From contig JACAXG010000050.1 in NCBI GenBank assembly GCA_018881555.1, positions 434,001-498,000 on the forward strand: a stretch of DNA of 64,000 nucleotides. The letters run 5' to 3'. This document shows, piece after piece, positions 25,835 through 39,803 of this stretch. Position 1 is the first letter of the stretch, and each line of letters opens with the position of its first letter. The stretch comes from Amblyornis subalaris (lineage: Eukaryota; Chordata; Aves; Passeriformes; Ptilonorhynchidae). The notes under the pieces were generated by a model. That model was not told the DNA's origin. It was given only the letters and a program-made list of their open reading frames with translations, and did no database searches. Both the position numbers and the translations under genes were made by a program.

Positions 25835-25940
25835 AACAAAAACCAAGAAAGCAACCAACCAGACAACATCAATAACAAATAACCAACATACAAAAAATAC
25901 CCCAAACAAACCCAACCTACCAAACCCAAGACACCCAAAT
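25835..25940. repeat. A/C-rich strand-biased tract
   Basis: About 105 bases consist almost only of A and C on the plus strand, with motifs such as AACCAACC, CAAACAAACCCAACC and CCAAACCC. The minus strand is correspondingly G/T-rich. A similar but opposite T/G-rich tract lies at 24128-24192 and another A/C-rich one at about 29610-29660. These are low-complexity tracts, not coding sequence. Confidence 0.6.
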
Positions 25941-26841
25941 TTGTCAGAGTTTCAGTTTCAGTTTAAAATGTAGCTCTTTCTGGGAGCTTTGAGGAACTAT
26001 GAAAGAATGGTTCTATCAAAAAATTCTTTCAAGAACGCCTACTAAGGATTAATTGGGAGAAATCAAGATTGCTGAAAATTGCTGATATTATAAGTTTTTC
26101 AGTGAAATTCCAGTGGCTTTTCCTCAGGGCTATGCAGCCACTTGGCCTGGAACCCACCTCACTTGCCGTTCTGCCCATCTTCTACGTTTAAAAATGCAAC
26201 TCTCAGNTCAGATCCTCAAACAAGCTTTGTAGCACTCTGGTCTTCATGTTTAGCAAAATAGAAACAAGGAATTAATAGGAATAGTTGCTGCTGGTGGGAT
26301 GGTGGGTGTTCCTTGTTCTATGTGTGCTGTTAACCCAAGTTGAGCAGGGTATCTCATGTAGAGATGTTGGCTTTGTCAGCTGCCTGCTCACGTCCAGTGC
26401 TGTTCCCCTTCATCTACCTTTGTAGTTAATTTTGGCATGTGCATTTTGTGTTTTGGTAGAAAATGCACTGCGTAATCCTGCATAAGTGAAACAAGAAGGA
26501 AAATAAAATAGCACTTGGAAAATATTGTTTTGAAAAAATGCCATTGCATACAAATATCATTAAACAACATTGAAAAAAAGATCTGAATCCTGAAGTCAGC
26601 CAAAAGTCAGAAAATCTGCAGAATAACTGCAAAGGAAGTATCTGAACAAAAAACATTGCAGTGGTTCTAAGAGAAGCTCTTGCTGGATGATGACGGTGTG
26701 AAACTGGCTCTTTTGTAGCTGTCTTTTTAAAAGTATGCTTTAAAGAGCAGTGAAACTGTATTTTAAATAAGGAACATTCAGTTTTCACTACTTCAGTGTC
26801 TGATTATCTTTTGACTTTTCTATTTTTTCTTTTTTTTTAAG

Positions 26842-26954
26842 ATCTTGATTGTTATGGCAGAATCGTTCATCAGCCTATGGTATAATGGACTACCAATTGG
26901 ATGATATACAGTCGTCTGAAACATGAGATATACTTCTCCTCTTCCGTGTCCATG
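26842..26954 (+). other. Non-coding exon candidate
   Basis: A strong acceptor (T-rich tract then TTTTTTTTAAG) and a strong donor (CATG|GTGAGT) bound 113 bases. All three frames contain stops, so it would be a UTR or lncRNA exon. A short frame starting ATGGACTACCAA codes for 13 residues, and the last three bases before the donor are ATG. Three CpGs remain in a CpG-poor setting. It may still be a chance pairing of splice-like sites. Confidence 0.18.
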
Positions 26955-27714
26955 GTGAGTTTTGTGTCTGTATGTGCCTATTAAATACTTCAGAGAAGAA
27001 ACTAAAAGTTTTCAGTGACCCAGACTGGATGTTGTTCCTATTGTTTTCATGTGGATTAGCCTAGAGTTGTCAATTTCCTGAATATATAAAACCCACTCTT
27101 TTTTTGTAAGCTGTTTGAGAATGTTTTAAAAACTCAAGTTGAAAAAATATAGAATATTTTACTTTTTCGATGATTTTAGAGCTGTGCGAAACTCCTGATA
27201 CATGGCTTAAAATGCTATCTTTCCCTTCAGGTTGAAAGCAACTTCACCTTCCTGTGTTGTGTCTTACTTCAAATTAGATTCCAACCAAATGTTCTTTTTG
27301 GTCAGACATGCACCACAATGTATTTAAGAACAAAATAACTGTAACTCTGTCACAAATATAATACAAAATACAGGTAAAAACATTAATTGGAGAACATATT
27401 TGGAAATAATTTTTTTCAGTTTTATTTTTGCACTGCTTCGCTATTTTATGCTTACAATTAATCCAATTATAGTAACTGTGAGCAATGTTAAGTGTTGTAT
27501 AAACAATAATATTGAGAGTTAGGCTACTCATATTATAACTGAACTGTTGCTTCTGATTTAATGTCCAGACATACAATAATGAGATCCAAAATACGCATTG
27601 TTCATTTGGCTAAACACATTGACAGACCAAATTTGGGTATCAAAATGTTCCATTGACTATTCCTTAACACACCAGAAGTTGCAGCCCAGTCTCCTCTTCA
27701 GGAGGAGAGGTTAA

Positions 27715-27763
27715 GGTTAAGCATTTGAGGTTTAAGGTTTAATCAGGTTAAGCATTTGAGGTT
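27715..27763. repeat. 18-bp direct repeat
   Basis: GGTTAAGCATTTGAGGTT occurs exactly at 27715-27732 and 27746-27763, offset by 31 bp, with GTTTAA/GGTTAA variants between. It looks like a small local tandem duplication. Confidence 0.8.
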
Positions 27764-30700
27764 AAAATCCTCACTGTCTCACTCTTCTCCTTTTTCAGTG
27801 TTTAGATATGGCTCTTATGCCAAATTTTGGTTGTGAATGGTACTGAGTTGTCTAGAATAGTTGCTTAGCCACTGTTAAAATTTGCTGGTAAATATTTGTT
27901 ACTCTAAGTTTGTGTTTAGTGTTCAGGTTAGAAAAAGATATGACTTGAATGATATCTTTCTTTTTCTGTTTCTGTTCCAGATTCCAGGGTTCTTAGTTCC
28001 AGGCATACAGAAGTAGTGAAAAAAGTAAAGAGAATAGAAGAGACAAATATTAATTTGTCTGTTCTTACTATATGCTTAATTACTGTAAGGAACTAAGGTA
28101 GAAGCAGTGCAGTTTCTAGAGGTGTGTTTCCACTTGATAATAGAAAGATATGTTTAAATATCCCATATAAATGGATAGAAGTGTTTATCAGCAAAACTAG
28201 ATACTATTATTTTTGGTATTTGTGAATATTTATATAGTGAAATGGACAGTCATATAGCACATTTTCTCATCCCATGGAAGACATTGTCTGCCTGCTTCTC
28301 CATTACCAATTTCAGCTGGCTTTGCATTTCAAATTATATGTCTTCGAGGTAGTAACCATACAACTCTGAAACCAAGAAGCCAGATAAATAGCAAAGAAAG
28401 CATCACCTCACTTGTTTCCACCTGCAAATTATTGAGGGAAAAAATGAGATTGTTTGATGGGTTTCTAGCACCTGTTGGTTCTGTGAGGCATTTCCCTGGG
28501 TATTCATTGAGTTCTGCATTGTTCCCTAACCAGGCTTTGTATTTGCCAAATTAGCAGATTTGCTTCAAAGACTTGACCTTTTCTTTTCTCCTTTTCCTTA
28601 TCAGCTGTACGTTGCTGAGCCTGTTTTTGCATCCTGACTGTGCACTGATTAATCATGAAATCAGGGCTTCATGACAAGCCTGATGGAAGAACTAACTTCC
28701 TTAAATAGAGAAAACTGTCTGTCTCATATGCGTAAATACTGCAAGATTAAGTCTCCTTTTGCAGAGGTCTGCTACACTACATTTTACAGCCTTTATTTCC
28801 TGTGTCTACCAGCAGGAGAACAAAATCCATTCCAGTCCACAGCGTTTCCTTTGATGCAAAACTAAGGAAAAAAAAAAGAAAAAAGGTGTGATGATGTCTT
28901 AAACTGTTTTAAAAATGTCATCATATGTTGTCCTGACAATTGAAAAACCCACTGTTTCGGCAGTCTTATTTGTTAGAATTGTTCCTCCCTGCAAATCCTT
29001 CAAGCAAAGAGGATGTGCCATGTGAAAGGGCATCCTTNTCCTCCTCTCACTTTTGTGTCCACTCAAGGCTCACACAGGCTCTCAAATGGCCAATGAGTTA
29101 CTCCACTGCTTCTTTCTAATCAGATGAAAGCTAAGGTGGACATCAGGGAGTAAACTGAACGCTATCTCACAGGACATGAAACCTAGAGGATTTTCTGCCC
29201 TTACTACAGTATATTGCAGAATGATATCTAGGGATTAAGTAGGCTTTACTCATCAAATTCAAACCCTAGAAGAGAAGAAACAATGTTCAAAATGGTAGTA
29301 TATATTTAGAATCTGTAAAATAATAATGACAATAATATTCCTAGTTTGTTCCCAAATCCTATGCCCCATTATATAGACCGGGAAAACACCACAGAAAGGT
29401 ATGTTAAGATAATGAAGTCAGGGTTTTAGAGGGCATAGTGGGATTTGAGAACTTCTGTGAAAAGGAAATAGAATCTCTTACAAGGAAGGAGTACTGGAAA
29501 TGCAAAACTGTACATCAGCCTGTAGCTGAGTGCCTTCTGATCTTCCTTCTGCTTTGGACCAGCTGATACCAATGTTGGTAGAGTTTTTTGTTGCTGGAAA
29601 GCACTGAGATTTTAAAAAAAACCTAACCAACAAAAACCAAAACAAAGCCAAACAACAGTAAAAAGTGTAAATCTTAATTGTCTGCTATATATTGAGAAAC
29701 TTCATATGTTATTTTAATATTGAAAGAATTCTTTTATGGATATTCAAAATGCAAAGCCAGCACAGGATGAAAAAGAAGCCATAGAGAACAGAAGCCAGGT
29801 GCTATTTAGGAGATGTTTATGGTAATTGAAAAGAGAATATATAAAACATTAAAGGTCAGGACATCTACAAACAAGATAAGTGGTTCAGACCATATGTTAA
29901 GTTGTAGGAATAACAAAGGAATTTTTAGTATAGAATTGCCTCCACTTCCTTGGAAGACTGAATAATTCTAGAAAGTTCAATAAAGAAAAGGTAGCAGGTA
30001 TTCCTAAATCCAGATATTTACCAGCTGTATTTTCTGAGCGTTATATTGTGTGGACAACAAAAACATGGAAAAAGTCTAGCCCTGTATCTCAGTTTCTCAA
30101 CTCAAAACAATCTGTCAAAAATCATGTACTGAAACCTCCTGTACCAACACTGAACAATGGAATCTTGCATTTTGTCTGATTCTGGTTCTGAACTTTTATT
30201 TCAGCTTTTCTGTGCTGAAGGCTCCTCACAGCTTATGGCTCCTACAGATAATGTAACTGAAGTGCTCATTTTAACTGTAAAGCATCATTAATAAGTATTA
30301 AAACCAATTTTTGTTATTTCCATTGCTTTCTGCCTGTTGTGGAAATTCAGGATTCCCTGGACTGCCGTTGATTTTCCTTAGAGTGCTGTTTCATCAGAGT
30401 TCACACAGTGCATTCAGAGAACCTGGGTCCATTCAGCTGTGCCACCTGCTAGTCATGCTGTCCAAACACATCACAGGCTTTGTTTGGATGACAGAGTAAA
30501 TGGCATAGCAGGTACACTGAAAGAATCAAAATGAAGCATATGTTATTTATGAAAGTAATCACAACCCTACTGAGATATATCCTGAACTGAGGTGCCTGCA
30601 GCTCAGGCAAAAGACAGAAACAAAGAAATAATATTTGTCTTGAAAACTTCTGGTTTGGGTGAATTTAAACTAGGTTTGTAATGTTGCTTCAGTACATTCA

Positions 30701-33195
30701 AATAAAGTAAGAACTCCCCTTTGCCCTTTTCCTCTCGTTTCCCTGCACCTTTGTGTACTTCATTTTCAAGCCGATGTTGTGATCCAGAAGGGCTGCACTA
30801 TGTCAAGAGTCTTGAATAAATTATGTCACAGAAACTTTGAAAGCTACTGAGAAACTAGCCTCAAAGTTAGGTCTTGGTTAAAGAAAGGCTGAGCAACTGA
30901 AGAGGCATTGCTGCTGCTGTGCTGTGTTCTAATGATTTTCTATTAGTAGGGAATCTTGATTAATGATTCTCTATCAGCATGTCCTGATTAATGTGCTAGT
31001 CAATGGATCAGTGTGTCATGTTATTTTCTCTTAAAGAGCATCCTTCTAATGTCGGGGTGATAGGAATTGGCTTTAAATGAACTGCTGCAAGCAATTTCTT
31101 TACCTGAATGGAGGAAATATTTTCACTTTCTAAAGGTTTGAAATCCTGCATAATTTTCTTCTGAATTCCTGAATTATTTGTACCAAGTAATTACCTCTGT
31201 GAGCGCTTTGCATATTAAAAAAATAGTAACTTTGTAAAACTGCTGGGAAGTAGAAGAGGTTTTGTGGTGATGTTACTGGTGTGTTTAAATTGTATACTCT
31301 TTAACTGCAGCAGGCTCTTAAAGAAAAAACTGGGCTTAAAGCTTGAGCAAGCTTGCTTGAGAATATATGCAACTTATTAATATTTAATTTTTTGTTTTTT
31401 ACTGTGCTACTGTAAAAAAGCAATGGCAGCCATTTTCTACAAAAGACTAAGAGCTTGCCAGTTTTGTTAGGGTAAAAACAAAGCCACAAGCAAACACTCG
31501 TAAACTGATTATTTGTTCTTGTCATTAGAACATTAATCTAGGGTTTTTTCTCATTAACATTAATACAAGAATATATTGAGTGTTTCTGATATGTTTGGGT
31601 TTTTGGTTTTTTTTTATTCTCCTGCTATGAAGGTAAAGTTTCCAATGGATAACCAAGATGTAGTACAGAACTATCCAACCCATTATCAGTTTGATAGGGG
31701 AGAATCCTGGAAAGCTGGAAGTGTTTAAATGGTGTGTGATCAAGCAGAGCTGTATCAGCAATGAACTGCTTGTGGTGCCCAAGCAGCACCGGCTCCTCCC
31801 CTCAAAATTAAACCTTGTAGAGCTGCATGAAATTAATGCAACTCACTCAGTGACATACCAATTTGAAGGGAGAGGTGACTTATTTTAGACAATATGTAAC
31901 TGAGTTTTCTGGTTTGCGTTCCCACACTGGCACACTCACAGCACTGAAATACATGTCCAGGTGATCTGGTCAGCATTGCTTTTGTGCAAGGCTGGAGGCC
32001 AGGAGATGTCAGCAGCTGTGTCCTCACAACTTCTCTTGGGTTCTTCTTGGTGGCGACACATGAGTTTTAGGGATTCACCAAAGAATTTTGTTTACTTCAG
32101 CCTCTCTAAGTACTAGGAGAATCTGCTGCCAAGTGTTCTCCTTTCATGTTTCTCAAGATGGCTGGGCTGGCAGGAGGAGACACATGGCATCACTGCGTGT
32201 GCTGTTGCCTCTCCTGCCTGCTTACACTCCTGACCTTCTTACACTCCTGACCTGCACAGCAGCCTGGTTTACAGTATAGTCAATCACACAGTTTTCATTC
32301 TGGATATTTAGCTTGAGAAGATATACTAAATTCTTACTACAAAAGTTGAGGACCTAAAAGTTGCCTAGGATTAATCACCCAAAAATATGCCTAGAAAGTG
32401 GAACTTTGTTTCTTCTAAAGAAAACTAAATATATACGTCTCCTATTTGGTGGACATTGACTTTTGGAGTCAAATGTTGCTTTCAATATCTGTGAGAAACT
32501 TGAGTTTCATAACTTCCAAGTTTTTCATAGAAATGATTCAACAGGGTCTTCTGAGGGAAAAAAGGTGTGCTGCTTAAAGCAATCAGTAATTTTTTTCTTT
32601 GTTTTTTCATATTTAGCAGACAGAGTTCCTTTCTGAAGGCTTATTATTTTGAAGCTTTGGAGGTTTATGTTATATAAATATAGATGTTGGAAATAGTTTT
32701 TATAGGACCATAATTCTGAAATAAACAAGTTGATATAGGCATACATAAAACTATGTGGCCCCAACTGTGGCAGAGGAAAGCAAGCCTTTAATAATCAGAG
32801 TGAATAATAGTTTATAGAAATTGTTTTAAAAAGACTGATTTACTTTTATTTTCTCTCCCAATCATCTAAATAATTAGAATACTGCAGAGTATTTGTAAGA
32901 CCCAGGGACGTGTTGGCTCTAAGGCCCTCCGGAAGGCTCTTGCCACTCCAGGCAGGACCACTGCCCACCCAGATGAGGGCAGATGTGACTTCTGCCCTTG
33001 CTGGACCTGGCTGCCCATCCCTTCCACACCTGCTTATTCTGTGACATGAACCCACCTTGGCACCTGGGGAAGGACCAGAGGTTTTTGTTGGTTTAAACCT
33101 CAAGAGTGTAAAAATCTTACCAGCTAGAGACACTGCCATCAGCTATGTCAGCACTCCCCCTAATTTACTGTCAGTTGTTGCCCCTTGTGCAATAG

Positions 33196-33254
33196 GAAGG
33201 TCACCAATGAAACTATTGAAAATACAGGCTGCTGAAATTCACCTTTACGATGAG
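33196..33254 (+). CDS. Weak internal exon candidate, unknown product
   Basis: The 59 bases lie between CCCTTGTGCAATAG and the good donor GATGAG|GTAAGA. One frame is open (RSPMKLLKIQAAEIHLYDE) and ends at a complete codon. A second possible exon follows at 33382-33425 (CTCTTTAG acceptor, AACAG|GTAAGA donor) after only 127 bp. Neither gives a peptide I recognise. Both could be chance. Confidence 0.12.
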
Positions 33255-36200
33255 GTAAGATGTAATTTTTCTTTTTTTTTTGTTTTAATTATTGTCAATA
33301 TACCAATGTTGTAATATAATTTACCTAATAGCAGAGAATAGCTATAAGTACAGGTACCCGAATTAAGCATAATCTCTTTAGACTTCTGTGAAAAGTGCCT
33401 TCGCAAAGAACAATGTAGAAAACAGGTAAGAATCACTGCAGTTCTTTGACTTCTAGCTGATCAAATGCATATGGTATCGATGTCTCCTATAACTGATTAT
33501 TCCCATAGCCAGCATCAGCAATAGCAAAAATGGGGGAAAGAGGAAGCTGGTAGAAAAGATGGAGCTTCTGATAAGCAATTTATATTTCTCAGCTCTGGGA
33601 AACAAAATCTAGGCATTTGAAAGAACTAATTAACTGCTTGAGAAGGGGAGTAATGTGAGTCATAAGTTTAATTCATGCTGTTACAACAGGCATCCACAGT
33701 TCAATTTTGCATTCATTGCTTTCAGTTGAGGCTTGTATTAAATCCAAGCAAACTTATTCAGAAATTTAGGTAAGGCGCAGATTTTTGTTTTTCTTTTTTC
33801 TTTTATTGTTATCAATGAAAGCATCTAGATATTGGCGGTTTGTTATCTTGGATAGAATTGTCTAAATGAGATCAAAACTGTATCAGTGCAGATTTTCACA
33901 AGTATATCAGTCATAGCTTCTGATAGAATAACTACTGTTTGTAGATAATATTCACCTTTTCAGACTCTCTGATTTCAGTGAAATGCCATTTGATATCCTT
34001 CTTTACCAGAAAATTAACAAAGTTGGAATAAACCAGCTCAAATCCTGAAAATTTTAAGGAGTGTCTTTTGTGGAGTTGCTTTTGACAAAAGCATCTTTAA
34101 TCCCTCCCTGCTTTTCATAAAACTATGTAATACTTTCTCTTATCACCTTTCCTCTCATTTTATTTGCCTTTGTATTATGCAGACTTCTTGAGCTTTACAT
34201 AAACATGTCTTCTAACTGTATTTTATGCTAATTGACTGCATTTTACAGTAGTTTGTAGCTACTAATTTGGGCTATGTATTTCTATGTATAAGCATTTCTC
34301 TTGGAAAATTTTAATTTTTTTGCTACATCATTTGCTTAAATGCAGCAGTAAATAGATTTGGTATCAAAAGTAGTTCTTTTCCACACTAATATTAAAGAAA
34401 CAATAATTTAGATACTTCAGAATACTGATTTTGAATAATTGGTACTAATGGCTTAGTGAGACGTGATATTCATTATTCTAAGACTTAATATACACTGTTA
34501 TATCTTAATTTTGTTTCCTGTATGTCATTAACTGATTCTTTTTTGGTATGGTGTGTGTGTATATGTAAATGTGCACATACATAAAAANATGAAATAATAG
34601 TTTAAATTATACAGAGGCATTTAAGTACTTTAAGGAAGAAGTTGTTTGGGTGGAAAATAAAAAGAGAGAAGCAAACTTGGAAAGTAATCTCTTTCATTTA
34701 TTTATTTTTTTTAAATTGCACACTTTATCTGAGTTTTGAATCCATTACTGTGTATCTCTTATTACTCAGATCTTTATAATAAAGTTAGGATTCACCTGAT
34801 GTTTCTAAGTGGTCAATGGAGAGAGGCAGGCAACTTCAGAAGAGAATTCTTCCATCTTAGATACCTATCGTAGAAGGGGATACATTAGCCTCTGAAATTG
34901 TCTGTGCATGCAATATTGTTATTTCCTATTTTAAAAATTAAGGCCCAGATAAGCCTGAAGAACTCAATGCTTCCTGTAGTTCATTTGACTTTGTTGGAGC
35001 TGCAGCAATTGCATCTCTGGAGTGACCACGCTTGTTCAAATGGATTGTACATTCTAAGTACACAAAAGGTGTCTCAAAATGATAGGAACTCAATGGTTTG
35101 ACATTCACAGAAATAACATCCTTTCCATTTTGCATGCCAGCTGATGCCTTTTTTATGTGTAAACAGAAGGTTATATTTATTAAAACTAGGAGTTTGTTTG
35201 GAAAAAAAAAGGGAGAAGCAAGGCTTTTTAAGCCATTTTCTACTTGTTACTGGAAAATGTTTACTCATTTGTAGTAGAGAGTCTTCATTTCCTCTCCTAA
35301 GTGAAATGTATGTTTCTGTGCTCTCTTAAATAGTCAGTGTTTCACCAGAGCAATGTGGGCATTTTAGTGGTGCGGAAATTATTTCCCACTGGAGAATATA
35401 TAGTGTATTCAGGACTTAATACTTGCAGGTTAAGTTTCACCTTCAGCCAAATGAAGTTAATGGCCTGACTCCATTATACAAGACTTTCTTGTGTGGTTCT
35501 AACTAATCAATGCCAGGCTTTAAAGCTGAAACATTTTGAATAAGAGATAACACCAATGTTTCAACCATTTGTACTAATAAAGCAAACTGTGCCGATAGGG
35601 GTTATCAACCAGATTTCAGCTTGTATTACATCTTGTGTTATAACCTTTTTATAACCATTTCAATTATATAGTCTCTCATTCTCTAATTCTTCCTCTAAGC
35701 TGTTTTGTTGCTTGGCTCTGGTGAGCCACTGCTGTGTTCGCTCCTCCAGGTGGCTTTGCTTCAAATGCCTGGAAAAAATTATTCCACTTAGAAACAGGTA
35801 ACACCACAGGTATTTAAAATATCTCATGGTCCACCTTTTCCTGCCTGAAAGATTGTTGATATTTTGTCTTTGCAATATCAGAAAAAAAGAGAGAGCATTT
35901 TTTATGTTAGGACAATAATTTTATTGCTTTACATGCTGCCCAGCTGCATAGCGATGAAAGAGCAGCTGAAAGCTTTTGAGAAGAGAGGATTTGTGGGTGT
36001 GATTATACTTAGGGGAGAGGAAGTGAAGGACCTACCTCAAAGTGATAAATCCTGTGAGAATTGAGGCATCAAACTTTCCAACAAGAGCCTGAAGCAACAT
36101 ATTAGCATCTACAGCAGGTGATGGCAATGAGTCTGAAAATTAAATGAATTCAGGTGTTGGTGTTAGAAAATCAGGTCTCTAAAGAATAGTTGTAGTAACT

Positions 36201-36616
36201 ATCAAAAGTTGTTCTTGCCAAAAGAGGCTTGGAGGTAATTTAAATTGCAGTGCAAGTCAACTTTATGTTGACTCTAAGCAAGGTCATAAAATAATCATGT
36301 GCATGATTTAGTTCTTAATGTGGGTCAGCTATGGAGCAGGAACACTCATAAAATTTTTTTTGTTTGGAAAATTTACATATTTGAGCTGATTCAAGTACAA
36401 TCTCACCATATTTGTTAACATTATAATACAAATTTTTAAAACCAGAAAAACTAGAGTCTGGGTAGAAATTATTCACAATAGATTTCTTTCTTTTTTTTGA
36501 ATTAGAAGTTTGCCAGTTCTCTGTCCTGTGCACAATAAGGAAGAACATTTCAAATAATTCAATAAATAGAAACCTTGCAGTGTATGTAGAAGGCACTATT
36601 TAAATCTCTATGAAGT

Positions 36617-36672
36617 ATATTAATAGTAATAATTATAATGGTAATAATAGTAATAATTAATAATAATAATAA
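36617..36672. repeat. Degenerate (TAA)n microsatellite
   Basis: TAATAG, TAATAAT and AATGG variants of a TAA trinucleotide repeat extend over about 55 bases and end in five clean ATA/TAA units. Confidence 0.85.
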
Positions 36673-37330
36673 GCAAGATGGAGTATTCTTTAAAGAAAAA
36701 AGTTTTCTTGCAAGATGGAGGAACTTCTTGTCTATTGTATTTGAGTGTAATCTAGTTGGGCAAGAGAGACCTTTGGCTAGTTTTGAAAGTGTGGCTTTTG
36801 AAAGGGGTGACTTAATTTCTTTGTTTAGGATGAACAGGTTGACTCCACATGGGTGACATCATCCAGTGTTCCCAGACTTTTGTGGGTGACGCAGGTGAAA
36901 GAAAGAAGCAGCATGTAGCTGCAGTGCTATCCATGGGAGGGCTGTGTGCACCCTCTGCTACTATGTGTGTCTGTAATCCTGAGCAGTTTATAAAATAGCA
37001 GCTAATTCAGCTGTTCATGAAGAGTCATTGTTATTTCAGAGGATAAATAGCGCTGTCACATTATTATCACCTCAGTGAGTATCATGAGCCTGCTAATGTT
37101 GACTTCCCCCTCTATTTGGTTAAAGAAAGCTATAAACCTTGCTTGTAAACTGTTTTATGCAGCTGCTTTTATACTCCATTTCTGTGAGCCATGTCATTGT
37201 TGACAGAGTTTTTGATTGTGTTTAATTTTTATTTTTCCTTCTAGTGTTCTATGCATTTTGGATTGAATTCATGATTATACAGTGTGTGATTACTGATAAG
37301 CTCCTAACTATTTGAAGGACTGAAATAAAG

Positions 37331-37372
37331 CTCTTTTCCTTTTCCTCTCCTTTTCCTTTTCCTTTCCCTTTA
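37331..37372. repeat. (TTTTCC)n pyrimidine tract
   Basis: A 42-base run of pyrimidines built from CTTTTCC units. The complementary strand is all purine, so triplex formation is conceivable but untested. Confidence 0.8.
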
Positions 37373-39775
37373 CTTAAATTAGTCATGTAGGAGAAGAAAG
37401 TCAAAGCAGGACACTGATATTCGTGTGCAAATTTGTCATTATCTGGTTATTCTGCTGCAGAATGTTTTAGTTCGAAAGTATTGATATAACACACTTGAAA
37501 AACTGCCTGTACTTGGTCTGGACTAAATTATTGAAATAGTTGGTCATTTCCCAGACTTGATGAACTACAGAGCCATAATATTTTTTTTTCAAATTCTCTA
37601 ATTAACCCTTAAGGTTTCATTTTCCTGATGTGATAGGTGACAAATCAACTACGAGGAGAAATGTTTTTGTGACTGGCCATCTCAGCCAGGAACAGCATTG
37701 AATCACCAGACTTGAGAAGAGCTCATTCCATGGTGCAGCTGAACGTGCTCCCCCTTTCTCTCCTCCCTTGTGTGTTAGCCCCAAGCAGCACAGAGGTCAC
37801 TATCTCACAGCAAAATATTTTGCCCATCCCTACCCATTCTTAGGAACTGTGAGTTTCCAGGAAGTTTTTGAAAACTGAGATTTTTTGTAAGTTTCCCAAG
37901 TTCATGTTAACTTTTTCCAGCATCCCAAAATAACGTTAAATTCTGTGAATGCTTTTTCCGCCACAGTAACTAAATCCGTGCTACTTTTCCAACAAATTAG
38001 CTGTTAAACTATGTTGCTTTCCCCAGAGAGGGCTTTTGTGTTATGTCAGTTAACAACAATAAACCATCACCTTTCCCCCCCTCCTTTAGTCTGAGTGGAG
38101 ATTGCAGTGTAATGAACCCCTTATCCGTGATTAACTGACACCTGGATTGTGTGAGGAATTGTCCTAAGCATAAGAAGTAAGGGCTTCAAAGTGCTTCTAT
38201 TTTGCTAAAAGACTTTTGCTTCCACATATATAAGCATCTGTCTGTCGGCAGTAGTAGCCCACTTCGCTTCTACAGAGATCATACTCCCCTGACTCCACAG
38301 AGAGGACAGTGGTTGCTGTGCCCTGGCACAAGCTTGATAGGAAAAGGATGTCGTTGTTTCAGAGGCTCTTAAGGTGCAGGAAAATGGAAGGAATAGGCAT
38401 TCAAGGAAACAAAGGCAAAGATAAGGCCAGTCATCGTGAAACTGTAGATGCCCAGCAGTAGCTGACATTGAGGTTTCAAAGGGAAGCCCATGGCACAGTT
38501 CTGTTTTATGACTTCAGGACTTGTAGCTGTTCATACATGAAAAAATGACGTTAAGAATATTATTTACAAGTTAGAGAAGCAGACTTTTCCAGGAGGTTAT
38601 TTAACTTCTGTAATGTCCACAGAAAGTTTGTCAGACCTCTTTTGTAGTGTCTTAAAGTTTGGCAGATCCCTGAGATCTGGTGAAAATGAGTGTCTCACTG
38701 TAATAAGTGATAAACTAGCATTATGTTTATGTTTTCACTACAGTTGTGGGGCTTGTTCTCTACCTATGGAGTATATGGATACATTAAAATACATAATGCA
38801 GGAAAAGAATAGGTGAGATTAATTTTAAACATGTGACACAGTGGGAAAAGACCTGCAAGTCAGTTTACTAGCTAGTTTGTGTGTTCTTGTACATACTGGA
38901 GGTATAGAGAAAATAGAGCAGAAATCAGGAATAACGGGGGGAGAGATGAGTGCATCTTTGGAAGTCTCTTCCTTAGACAGTAGGTCAAGCAGCTTCTGTC
39001 ACCATGATGTTTTGTTTATGAAGGAAAGGACAAAGTGAAAATAATTTACTAGCAACACTTGAGAACTGTCACCATCTTCTCCTTGATGGAGTACAGATGA
39101 CAGTAAGTGGTGTGTTAGGGTACAAGTTAAATTAGCAGTATTAATTGGCTGTCTGAGCTGTCTATTGTTTTTCTTGCTCTGAATCTTTTCTAGACACATC
39201 TTGTGGTTCACACAAAATTTAATCAAAGAAGTTTACTCTACTGTTTATATATTTACTTATCCCTGTTTCATATCTACTTGCTCAAATGTGGCAACTGCTC
39301 TGATTAACTTCGCTTGGTCAATCTGGTGTCGAGTGGTGGTGGTTGTCTCAACTTTTTTGTGCTTCAACATGGAAATTTTATCATTTATTTTAATTTGAGA
39401 AGGAAAAGTAAAAGTATGTGGTCTAATATCAACTGGTAAAATAGTGATTTTCAGGACTTTAAACAGAGGAGGAAGTGGCAGTGTATCAAAGTTATGATCA
39501 ATAAATTCGTCAAATTTAGATCAAGTGGAATGTGTTGGTATTTTTGAATTATGCAGCAATTCACCTTTTCCTTTAGTAAAAATCTGTAAATATGTTCCTT
39601 ATAATTTGGTTTTCGAACCGTGTTTAATCCAATCTAAGTTAATGATCTTTTTAAATTGGGTTGGGAGAGTGGTTGCTAACCTTAGTAAGGTGTTTTGGAC
39701 TGTCTTGGTCAGTTGAAAATCAGTTTGGAAGTAAACTTTATTTGTGGAAATGAACTCTTCTCATATTGCTTGCAG

Positions 39776-39803
39776 AAGGAATTACAGCAATTTGCAGCGG
39801 AAG
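39776..39803 (+). CDS. Very weak 28-nt exon candidate
   Basis: A TCATATTGCTTGCAG acceptor and GGAAG|GTATGA donor bracket 28 bases. In the frame AAG GAA TTA CAG the last codon is left with one base (G). This phase matches the candidate at 41846, which starts two bases into a codon. Only that agreement supports it, and it has about a one-in-three chance of being accidental. Confidence 0.1.
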
